DNA from: Rhodococcus sp. (in: high G+C Gram-positive bacteria)
GTDB lineage: Bacteria > Actinomycetota > Actinomycetes > Mycobacteriales > Mycobacteriaceae
Length of the DNA stretch: 7,958 nt
Reading direction: 5' to 3'
NCBI GenBank assembly: GCA_012515885.1
Contig: JAAYXN010000096.1
Span: 1-7,958 of the forward strand
Made by a program: the position numbers and the translations under genes. Shown in pieces: positions 1 through 5,919 of this stretch. The notes under the pieces are model-generated. The model made no database searches. It was not told the DNA's origin and saw nothing but the letters and a program-made list of their open reading frames with translations. How positions within the stretch are numbered: position 1 is the stretch's first letter; each line of letters begins with the position of its first letter.

Positions 1-2386
1 CGGACGCTACGAACGTCTTAAGAATGTGGGTGACGGAACCTCCGCTGAGGTCGCGTTTGTCGTGGCCGACGAGCATCAAGGCCGTGGTCTCGGTCCTATT
101 CTGCTGGAACATTTAGCGGCTGCGGCGGCAGAGAACGGGATCACTGACTTCGTAGCCGGGGTTCTCTCGGTCAACCACAACATGGTGTCGGTGTTCCGTG
201 AGGCGGGCTATCAGGTCAGTCGCACGTACGACGGTGGCACGTTGCGTCTTGAGTTCGCGATTGACCCAACTGAAGCGCTGGTTTCGGTGCGGAATTCCCG
301 CGAACGCGCCGCCGAGGCACGCAGTGTCCGCAACGTGCTGCATCCGCGTTCGGTGGCGGTCATTGGTGCATCGTCGGATCCGTCCAAGGTGGGCAATGTG
401 GTGCTCACGAACCTGTTGCGCGGGGGATTTACCGGGCCGGTGTATCCGGTCAATGCCGAACATCGCGCGGTGCGCGGGGTCCGGGCGTATCCCACGCTCC
501 GCGACGTGCCCGACGACGTCGACCTGGCAATTGTTGCTGTCCCTGCGGAGGCGATCGACGCCGTTCTCGATGATTGCCTCGCCAAAGGTGTCAAAGGCCT
601 GGTCGTGGTGTCATCCGGTTTCGGTGAGACCGGTCCCGAAGGTAAACGTTCAGAGCGGATCCTGGTCCACGCGGCGCGCGAACACGGGATGCGGCTGATT
701 GGCCCCAACGCGCTGGGCGTCGCCAACAACGATCCGAGTATTTCGCTGAACGCGACGCTCGCGCCGGTGCTGCCGCGCTCAGGAAACGTGGGCTTCTTCT
801 GTCAGTCCGGTGCACTCGGTATCGCCATTCTCGACGAGGCAGCACGCACAGGAATCGGGTTGTCGGCGTTCGTTTCTGCCGGTAACCGCGCGGACGTCTC
901 GGGTAACGACCTGTTGCAGTACTGGGACACCGACGAGCACACCGAAGTGGTGTTGCTGTACTTGGAGAGCTTCGGCAATCCGCGAAAGTTCTCAAGGATT
1001 GCGCGGCGCGTGGCCCGCAATAAGCCCATCGTCGCGGTCAAGAGTGGACGCCATGCGGTGCCGCCGGCGCTCGCTGGCGGCGGTCCGGAGATGGATGATT
1101 CGATTGTGCGGGCCCTTTTCGAACAGGCCGGTGTAGTGCAGGTCGGGTCGATTTCGCAGCTGTTCGACTCGGCGCGTCTTTTCAGCTATCAGCCGTTGCC
1201 GCAGGGCCCGCGAGTAGCGGTGGTAGGTAACTCGACAGCTCTGGGTGTGTTGGCGGCCGACGCCGCGCGCAGTGAGGGACTGCAGGTATCACGCAGTACA
1301 GATCTGGGTGCCCGGGCTACACCTGACGAATTTGCTGCTGCGGTAAGCAATGTGTTGGCGGCGTCGGATGTGGATTCGGTGATCGCAGTGTATCTGCCGC
1401 CTGTGCCGGTACCGGTCGAGCCGTTTGCACACGCACTGCGTGAAGTGGTTCATGGGGCTACGAAGCCTGTGGTGACTACGTTCCTTGCTGCCGAGGGTAT
1501 TCCGGAGGTTCTTGCGGTACGCGACAGCAATGGGCGTGCGCTGCGTGGTTCGGTGCCGTCGTATCCGGGTCCGGAGCGGGCGGCGCTCGCGTTGGCGCGT
1601 GCCTGGCGTTATGCGGCGTGGCGGTCGCGGCCAGCGGCGCAGGTGGTGCGGCCGAACGGGATTTTCCCGGAGCGGGCGAAGGAACTGGTGGCGGGTTGGT
1701 TGCAGTCTTCCCCAGGGCGTTGGCTCAGCGACAGTGAGGCTGCGGAGCTGTTGGAGTGCTACGGAATTGGGGTGACGCCGTTCCGGACGGTGGCTTCGGA
1801 GGATGAGGCGGCGGAGGCTGCACGTCAGGTGGGTTACCCGGTGGCGGTGAAGGCGATGGGCCGTGAGTGGCGTCATCGCCCGGATTTGGGTGGGGTGCGT
1901 CTGGAGTTGGCGGATGAGGCTGCGGTGCGGCAGTCGTATCGTGATTTGGCGTCGGTGACGGGTGATCCGTTGGTGTTGATTCAGCAGATGGTGCCGCGCG
2001 GGATTTCGTGTGTGGTCGGCGTGCAGGATGACCCTTCGTTTGGTTCGCTGATTTCGTTTGGTTTGGCTGGGGTGATTTCGGATTTGTTGGGGGATAGGGC
2101 GTATCAGGTGTTGCCGCTGAGTCCTGATGGCGCGAGTGAGTTGATTGATGCGCCGAAGGCGGCGCCGCTGCTTTCGGGGTATCGGAATGCGGTGCCGGTC
2201 GATAAGCGGGCGCTGATTGATCTGGTCTTGCGCATTTCGACCCTCGCCGATGATCTTCCTGAGGTGCGTGAACTTGCCTGCGAGCCGGTGTTGGCTTCGG
2301 CGACTGGAGCGTTCGTCACCGATTCGCGTATGCGGATCGGGCCAGAACCCAGTGCCCAGGATCTCGGACCCCGCCGCCTCCGCTAG
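1..2386 (+). CDS. GNAT / acyl-CoA synthetase-like fusion protein (Pat family), 5' partial
   Basis: The frame is already open at base 2, and the residues before the first GTG (base 26) still fit the GNAT fold, so the true start lies upstream of the window. Domains, numbered from that GTG: the C-terminal half of a GNAT acetyltransferase (1-80) with the acetyl-CoA loop QGRGLG (18-23); a Rossmann CoA-binding domain (about 103-235) with VAVIGAS; succinyl-CoA-ligase-like flavodoxin domains (about 250-540); and an ATP-grasp region (about 570-770). Known family: protein lysine acetyltransferases of the Pat/PatZ type, which acetylate and often silence acyl-CoA synthetases. Active ADP-forming synthetases carry a phospho-His in a SHTGALAG-like motif. 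Here that place reads GRHAVPPALAGGGPEMDD, without it, and GPNCLG is GPNALG. This favours an acetyltransferase with a non-catalytic synthetase part. The TAG stop is followed in frame by TGA. Convergent with sigB. Family call is strong; substrate unknown. Confidence 0.88.
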   Translation, partial: GRYERLKNVGDGTSAEVAFVVADEHQGRGLGPILLEHLAAAAAENGITDFVAGVLSVNHNMVSVFREAGYQVSRTYDGGTLRLEFAIDPTEALVSVRNSRERAAEARSVRNVLHPRSVAVIGASSDPSKVGNVVLTNLLRGGFTGPVYPVNAEHRAVRGVRAYPTLRDVPDDVDLAIVAVPAEAIDAVLDDCLAKGVKGLVVVSSGFGETGPEGKRSERILVHAAREHGMRLIGPNALGVANNDPSISLNATLAPVLPRSGNVGFFCQSGALGIAILDEAARTGIGLSAFVSAGNRADVSGNDLLQYWDTDEHTEVVLLYLESFGNPRKFSRIARRVARNKPIVAVKSGRHAVPPALAGGGPEMDDSIVRALFEQAGVVQVGSISQLFDSARLFSYQPLPQGPRVAVVGNSTALGVLAADAARSEGLQVSRSTDLGARATPDEFAAAVSNVLAASDVDSVIAVYLPPVPVPVEPFAHALREVVHGATKPVVTTFLAAEGIPEVLAVRDSNGRALRGSVPSYPGPERAALALARAWRYAAWRSRPAAQVVRPNGIFPERAKELVAGWLQSSPGRWLSDSEAAELLECYGIGVTPFRTVASEDEAAEAARQVGYPVAVKAMGREWRHRPDLGGVRLELADEAAVRQSYRDLASVTGDPLVLIQQMVPRGISCVVGVQDDPSFGSLISFGLAGVISDLLGDRAYQVLPLSPDGASELIDAPKAAPLLSGYRNAVPVDKRALIDLVLRISTLADDLPEVRELACEPVLASATGAFVTDSRMRIGPEPSAQDLGPRRLR

Positions 2387-2426
2387 TGACTACGTGTCGA
2401 ACACCGACCAGTCAGCTAGAGACATG

Positions 2427-2478
2427 CGAAAGCCGCTCGCCTTCCGCTTGAGGGGGGAGTGGAGACGAGCGGCTTTCG
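2427..2478. terminator. Hairpin terminator between convergent genes (proximal to the acetyltransferase)
   Basis: A perfect 13-bp inverted repeat, CGAAAGCCGCTCG (2427-2439) and CGAGCGGCTTTCG (2466-2478), encloses a 26-nt loop that holds a G-rich run. It starts 40 nt after the stop of the plus-strand acetyltransferase gene. There is no clear U tract on either side, which is common for actinobacterial terminators. Because of its symmetry it could serve both converging transcripts. Confidence 0.75.
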
Positions 2479-2484
2479 TACACG

Positions 2485-2521
2485 CACACCGGGAGCTGTG
2501 TGACGAGCCGAACCCGGTGTG
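2485..2521. terminator. Second hairpin terminator, proximal to sigB 3' end
   Basis: A perfect 9-bp inverted repeat, CACACCGGG (2485-2493) and CCCGGTGTG (2513-2521), has a 19-nt loop. It ends 7 nt beyond the sigB stop codon, so it is best placed as the sigB terminator. It sits 6 nt from the neighbouring 13-bp hairpin, giving a back-to-back terminator pair. No U tract follows on either strand. Confidence 0.65.
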
Positions 2522-2528
2522 AAAGAAC

Positions 2529-3494
2529 CTAACTGGCGTACGAGCGCAAACGCTCAGCGCGATCGCCCTGACGCAACTTGCCCATCACCTCACGCTCAAT
2601 CTGACGGACACGCTCACGGGACAAACCAAACAGCTTGCCGATCTGATCCAACGTGCGCGGCTGGCCATCATCAAGGCCGTAACGCAAACGAATGACCTGC
2701 TGCTCACGCTCATCAAGCGTCGCCAACACGGTGCGCACATCGGTATGCAAAAGACCAGCAATGACGGCGCTTTCAGCGGACGTCGCCTCAGAGTCCTCAA
2801 TGAAGTCGCCCAAAGGTGCCTCTTCATCGCTACCGACCGGCATATCCAAGCTCACCGGGTCACGGCTGTGATCGAGCAGATCAGCGATCTTCGCGGCCGG
2901 GATACCGGACTCGGCTTCGAGTTCTTCATCGGTGGCTTCGCGGCCCAACTGCTGATGCAACTCCCGCTTGATGCGCGCGAGCTTGTTGACCTGCTCCACG
3001 AGATGGACAGGGAGCCGGATCGTGCGGCTCTGATCTGCCATGCCGCGAGTAATTGCCTGACGAATCCACCACGTGGCGTAGGTGGAGAACTTGAAGCCCT
3101 TCGCGTAATCGAACTTCTCCATCGCGCGAATCAGGCCCAGGTTGCCCTCTTGAATCAGGTCGAGCAGCGGCATTCCGCGGCCGGTGTATCGCTTCGCGAG
3201 CGACACAACCAGGCGCAGGTTCGCTTCTAGGAGATGCGCGCGCGCAGCCTCTCCATCACGAACAATCGCTGCCAGATCGCGCTTCTTGACCGCGCTGAGT
3301 CGCTTACCTGTCGCGAGCACGTGCGCGGCATACAGTCCGGCCTCAATGCGCTTGGACAGCTCCACTTCCTCTTCCGCGGTGAGCAACGCGGTGCGACCGA
3401 TCCCGTTCAGATAGACGCGGACCAGATCGGCGGCCGGGCTCTGTGCGTCGAGCTCTTGGACGCTCGGGCGGATACGAGTGCTGGGGCTAGTCAT
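2529..3494 (-). CDS. sigB: RNA polymerase sigma factor SigB (group 2, sigma-70 family)
   Basis: 321 residues, close to the roughly 320 of mycobacterial SigB. It directs core RNA polymerase to stationary-phase and general stress promoters. Visible regions: 1.2 (about 20-53, from AADLVRVYLNGIGRTALL); region 2 (about 83-153), including the core-binding and -10 melting segment FSTYATWWIRQAITR (136-150); region 3 (about 162-240); and region 4 (about 257-318), with the -35 helix-turn-helix LSRERVRQIEREV (281-293). The long acidic N-terminal region 1.1 of primary SigA factors is missing, which together with the C-terminus RLRSYAS marks it as SigB rather than SigA. The ATG start has GGGAGG six bases upstream. 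The gene is preceded by a stress-type promoter and direct repeats, and followed by hairpins instead of the dtxR/ideR gene usual in relatives. Confidence 0.96.
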   Translation of the reverse strand: MTSPSTRIRPSVQELDAQSPAADLVRVYLNGIGRTALLTAEEEVELSKRIEAGLYAAHVLATGKRLSAVKKRDLAAIVRDGEAARAHLLEANLRLVVSLAKRYTGRGMPLLDLIQEGNLGLIRAMEKFDYAKGFKFSTYATWWIRQAITRGMADQSRTIRLPVHLVEQVNKLARIKRELHQQLGREATDEELEAESGIPAAKIADLLDHSRDPVSLDMPVGSDEEAPLGDFIEDSEATSAESAVIAGLLHTDVRTVLATLDEREQQVIRLRYGLDDGQPRTLDQIGKLFGLSRERVRQIEREVMGKLRQGDRAERLRSYAS

Positions 3495-3500
3495 GACGTG

Positions 3501-3506
3501 CCTCCC
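3501..3506 (-). promoter_or_regulatory. sigB ribosome binding site
   Basis: Read on the minus strand this is GGGAGG, within GAGGGAGG, six bases before the ATG that ends at 3494. It fixes the sigB start and predicts efficient translation. Confidence 0.85.
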
Positions 3507-3507
3507 T

Positions 3508-3543
3508 CATCGGTGGTGTCTCACATGGTTCAACGCACCGATG
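3508..3543. promoter_or_regulatory. 8-bp inverted repeat straddling the sigB -10 element and likely start site
   Basis: CATCGGTG (3508-3515) and CACCGATG (3536-3543) are perfect inverted copies 20 bp apart. They flank the GTTG -10 element (3531-3534). One arm lies in the promoter spacer and the other in the untranslated leader, so the complete repeat would not be in the transcript. A DNA-level operator is more likely than an RNA hairpin. Chance occurrence of an 8-bp pair cannot be excluded. Confidence 0.35.
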
Positions 3544-3559
3544 CCGCCGAATAGTTCCC
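3531..3559 (-). promoter_or_regulatory. ECF-type (SigE/SigH-like) promoter of sigB
   Basis: On the minus strand GGGAAC (3559-3554) is followed after 19 bp by GTTG (3534-3531). This matches the GGAA(T/C)-N18-20-GTT pattern of promoters read by SigH/SigR and SigE-type factors, which control sigB in mycobacteria and corynebacteria. The -10 lies 36 bp upstream of the sigB ATG, leaving a leader of about 30 nt. A second CGGGAAC lies some 40 bp upstream but lacks a GTT at the right distance. Confidence 0.7.
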
Positions 3560-3608
3560 GAAGCGGATCTGCCGAGAATGCTCTGACCTGCATGTTCCCG
3601 GTAGTGGT

Positions 3609-3639
3609 CCTGAGAAGTTACTGAGAAGGCAACTGAGAA
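3609..3639 (-). promoter_or_regulatory. Triple TTCTCAG direct repeats, MprA-box-like operator upstream of sigB
   Basis: On the minus strand TTCTCAG occurs three times, at 3639-3633, 3627-3621 and 3616-3610, with periods of 12 and 11 bp, about one helical turn, placing all copies on one DNA face. The inner pair, read as 8-mers TTCTCAGT and TTCTCAGG separated by 3 bp, spans 19 bp. That is the reported architecture of the box bound by the envelope-stress response regulator MprA, which controls sigB in M. tuberculosis. The repeats lie about 50 bp upstream of the ECF -35 element. Assignment to MprA is inference; the repeats themselves are plain. Confidence 0.6.
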
Positions 3640-3669
3640 ACCCTCAATTGGAAACTTTGCGGGCCGCGC

Positions 3670-5184
3670 TCAGGCGGGAAGCACGATTCCGTGCCGCACC
3701 AGCGAGTGAACCAACGGAACTGCCGCTTCAGTGAGGGTGGTCACATCCTCGCCGTGCGCGAACGCGAGCAGTTCAATTAATTCCTCCAACGCCAAAGAAC
3801 CCGTCGTCATTCCCGCCAGTAACGCCGCGACGAGATCATCAACCTCGTGTTGCCACCGCGGCCCGCCGCCGCGGTGCACCCGCACAACTTCCTGCGCCCA
3901 CCCTTCTTCGCCCGGCAGAAACACCCGTTCCAGGGCGGTGTGCGGGTCTAGACGTAGTCGCGCGGTGAGGACATCGTTGTCGCGTAGCCAGGCCAGACGG
4001 TCGAAGTAGGCCAGAGCCTCATCGCCCAGCGGGTCGTCGAAACCGTGCGTCAGGTCCTCAACCAGCAGGTCAGTCGGGGTGTTGGTGCGACGCAGATACA
4101 CGAATCCAAAACCAATACCGTCGACGTCGGACTCGCGCAGATGGGTCAGCCACTCGGTGGCACGCTGGGCTGCCTGCGGATCGCGCGGGTCCTGGCCGCC
4201 GTCGCGCATCCACGTCCCGACATACAGTTCGGGATCGGCGACGTCGCGCTGCACCACCCACGCGTCGACGCCGTGTTCAGGCAGCCAGGAGGCGATGCGG
4301 GCGCGCCAGTCCTCATCGGCGATGTGCACCCACGCGGCGAGCATCACGGCGGTACCGCCCGGTGCGAGATGGTCGATCGCCGAGCGGACCACCAGTTCAC
4401 TGGCCCCGTCGAGGTCCAGGCCTGAGTCACGGTAAATGTGTCGGACTCGTGGATCGCCGACGACAAACGGAGGGTTGGCGACGACGCGTTCGAAGGTGCG
4501 ACCAGCAACCGGATCAAACCAGGAACCGGTGAGTAGTTCGATCTCGACCTCGTTGATCGCGGCGGTGGCGTGGGCGAGGTCGATGGCGCGTTCATTGAGG
4601 TCGGTACCGGTCACTGTCTGGGCATAGTCGGTGGCGTGTAGCGCCTGGATGCCTGATCCGGTGCCGAGGTCCAGTAGCGACGTGGTCGGCGTGGTGGGGG
4701 TGGCACGTAACAGTGACAGTGACGCGTGCCCAACACCAAGGACATGGTCTTTCGTCGCGGTCTGGGGACGCAGGGCGCCGTCGAGGTCGGCGAACACCCA
4801 GCGGGTGCCGAATCCCAGGTCAACCGGTCGCAGGTCAAGTGCCGCGCGCACAGTTGTGCTGCCGCCGGCTTCCGGGCCGTATCCAGTTTCCGTGCCGAAA
4901 CCGGTTTCCAGGAGCCCCGCCGCTACCGCGTCATCAATAGTGAGCGGTGCGAGGGCCTGCGCGGCAGCGTCGCGGGGAACCTCGTCGGCGAGGAGGAATA
5001 GCTGAATCAGCACACCTAGTTCGCCGAGCGTTTGGGCAGCTAGGCGGACGGGGACGGGTTCGTTTCGGCCGAGTGCGGCGTGTACCTGCGGGCCCAGCGC
5101 GGCCAGGAGCGTGTCGGTGTCGAACTGGTTTCGCTGGAGTGCGGCGCGGAGGGCGGGGGCGATCGAAACGAGGTGGCTGGTCAC
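3670..5184 (-). CDS. Class I SAM-dependent methyltransferase with NPPF motif (DUF7059-type)
   Basis: 504 residues from the GTG at 5184. The central Rossmann methyltransferase has the SAM-binding motif LLDLGTGSGIQAL (170-182), an acidic ribose-binding segment GTDLNERA (193-200), and the catalytic ANPPF (236-240). An (N/D)PP(F/Y) motif is typical of enzymes that methylate amide or exocyclic amino nitrogens (PrmC, RsmC/RlmG, N6-adenine enzymes). Flanking domains (1 to about 150 and about 330-504) match, from memory, actinobacterial proteins labelled DUF7059 and DUF7782. The substrate is unknown; rRNA or a translation factor is a guess. I chose this GTG because the frame upstream runs through the DUF3099 gene and has no family-like residues; it has only a weak AAAGATG Shine-Dalgarno site. 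It begins 23 nt after the DUF3099 stop on the same strand, so an operon is likely. A Gly-rich segment at 93-108 repeats ETG(F/Y)G and is probably a linker. Confidence 0.82.
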   Translation of the reverse strand: MTSHLVSIAPALRAALQRNQFDTDTLLAALGPQVHAALGRNEPVPVRLAAQTLGELGVLIQLFLLADEVPRDAAAQALAPLTIDDAVAAGLLETGFGTETGYGPEAGGSTTVRAALDLRPVDLGFGTRWVFADLDGALRPQTATKDHVLGVGHASLSLLRATPTTPTTSLLDLGTGSGIQALHATDYAQTVTGTDLNERAIDLAHATAAINEVEIELLTGSWFDPVAGRTFERVVANPPFVVGDPRVRHIYRDSGLDLDGASELVVRSAIDHLAPGGTAVMLAAWVHIADEDWRARIASWLPEHGVDAWVVQRDVADPELYVGTWMRDGGQDPRDPQAAQRATEWLTHLRESDVDGIGFGFVYLRRTNTPTDLLVEDLTHGFDDPLGDEALAYFDRLAWLRDNDVLTARLRLDPHTALERVFLPGEEGWAQEVVRVHRGGGPRWQHEVDDLVAALLAGMTTGSLALEELIELLAFAHGEDVTTLTEAAVPLVHSLVRHGIVLPA

Positions 5185-5207
5185 CCCGTCATCTTTGCAG
5201 CAGCGCG

Positions 5208-5567
5208 TTAGCCGTCGATGGTTTGGTTCGACAGTGCGCTGGGTGCGCGGGCTTCGAGGGCGGGCCCAGCGGGCCGGGAGTAGCGGCTCGGTTCGTCTTT
5301 GCGACGTGGTGGCCGGTCGTTGGCGATGAGCACGGCCATCCATGGCAACGGAATGGAGGCGCCAATGATCGCCATGCAGATCCACGGGTTTCCCCAGGTG
5401 GTGTATGCGATGGCGGCGAGGATCAGTGCGGGGATACGGAAGGACATGAGCATCATGTACTTGCGGACGCGCTTGCGGTGCTGCTCGTCGTAAGACTCTG
5501 CTGCCTCGGTGATGAGGACGGGATTACCCGGGCTTCCGGATTCGCCGTGGGCTCCAATACGTGCCAT
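5208..5567 (-). CDS. DUF3099 family small membrane protein
   Basis: 119 residues. After a polar N-terminus comes the conserved family segment PVLITEAAESYDEQH (16-30), then two membrane helices (about 38-57 and 61-82) with a short turn GNPW between them, and the conserved basic stretch NDRPPRRKDEPSRY (83-96). This is the Rv2709-type protein found beside sigB in mycobacteria; its function is not known. The ATG at 5567 fits family length; a GTG 36 bases upstream has no ribosome binding site. The Shine-Dalgarno signal is poor for either, so a short or absent leader is possible. It precedes the methyltransferase by 23 nt on the same strand and diverges from the DUF3039 gene across a 115-bp G-rich region. 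Confidence 0.85.
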   Translation of the reverse strand: MARIGAHGESGSPGNPVLITEAAESYDEQHRKRVRKYMMLMSFRIPALILAAIAYTTWGNPWICMAIIGASIPLPWMAVLIANDRPPRRKDEPSRYSRPAGPALEARAPSALSNQTIDG

Positions 5568-5600
5568 GGGCTCTACTGTCCCACTCTCGCCGAGAAAGTG

Positions 5601-5652
5601 CACCGGGTGGGTGGTGGGAATGACACCGGGTGGGTGGGAATGTGGCCGGGTG
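5601..5652 (+). repeat. G-rich imperfect tandem repeat, possible G-quadruplex, in divergent promoter region
   Basis: CACCGGGTGGGTGGTGGGAATG (split as CACCGGGTGGGT at 5601-5612 and GGTGGGAATG at 5613-5622) is followed by a shorter copy CACCGGGTGGGTGGGAATG (5624-5642) and a remnant GGCCGGGTG (5644-5652). The plus strand thus holds six GGG runs within 34 bases, with one loop of 9 nt and the others of 1-4 nt. It lies between the divergent DUF3099 and DUF3039 starts, where it could affect both promoters. No clear -35/-10 pair is seen on either strand here. Confidence 0.6.
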
Positions 5653-5682
5653 TTTTGTCTCGTGGTGGGGCATCATGGGTGG

Positions 5683-5919
5683 ATGAGCACTTTGACCAAG
5701 GATCGGCCCGAAGTCACTAGCGATCAGTCGACGGATGATGATGCGCCGAAGTTCTTCCATTACGTCAAGAAGAACAAGATCGCGGAGAGCGCTGTCATGG
5801 GCACGCATGTTGTCGCATTGTGCGGCGAGGTGTTTCCGGTGACGAAGTCGGCGAAGCCGGGTTCGCCGGTGTGCCCTGAGTGCAAGAAGATTTACGACGG
5901 CCTGCGTAAGGGCGACTGA
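5683..5919 (+). CDS. DUF3039 family protein, small zinc-type motif
   Basis: 78 residues, close in size to M. tuberculosis Rv2708c, which occupies the same position and relative orientation next to the DUF3099 gene. The acidic N-terminus (about 1-20) looks disordered. The conserved core carries HYVKK (26-30), a THVVALCG segment with His42 and Cys47, and the C-terminal PVCPEC (62-67) followed by KKIYDGL. His42, Cys47, Cys64 and Cys67 could bind one zinc ion; that is inference. Function unknown. The ATG at 5683 is the only ATG that fits the family; the nearest G-rich segment is not well spaced as a ribosome binding site, and two in-frame GTG codons at 5662 and 5665 are alternatives. Its 3' end overlaps the last 28 bases of the convergent YihY-family gene. 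Confidence 0.85.
   Translation: MSTLTKDRPEVTSDQSTDDDAPKFFHYVKKNKIAESAVMGTHVVALCGEVFPVTKSAKPGSPVCPECKKIYDGLRKGD

Noticed and set aside
1289..1876. 195-codon open frame on the minus strand opposite the Pat-type gene
   Set aside because: Arg/His-rich translation with no recognisable domain, wholly inside a clear gene; explained by the strand composition of that region.
2745..3230. 161-codon plus-strand frame opposite sigB
   Set aside because: It is a mirror of highly conserved sigma region codons and shows no family features or ribosome binding site.
4897..4908. 12-bp palindrome GAAACCGGTTTC
   Set aside because: It lies inside the methyltransferase linker region and is explained by repeated Glu-Thr-Gly codons; no promoter nearby.
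5185..5385. 67-codon N-terminal extension of the methyltransferase to an upstream start
   Set aside because: It overlaps the conserved C-terminus of DUF3099 in another frame, is rich in Arg/Pro/His, and does not resemble the family.
5568..5603. Upstream GTG start for DUF3099 at 5603
   Set aside because: No ribosome binding site precedes it and the added residues are not family-like.
4947..5720. 257-codon plus-strand frame across the methyltransferase start, DUF3099 and the G-rich spacer
   Set aside because: Gly/Arg-rich shadow of high-GC sequence, overlapping three better-supported elements.
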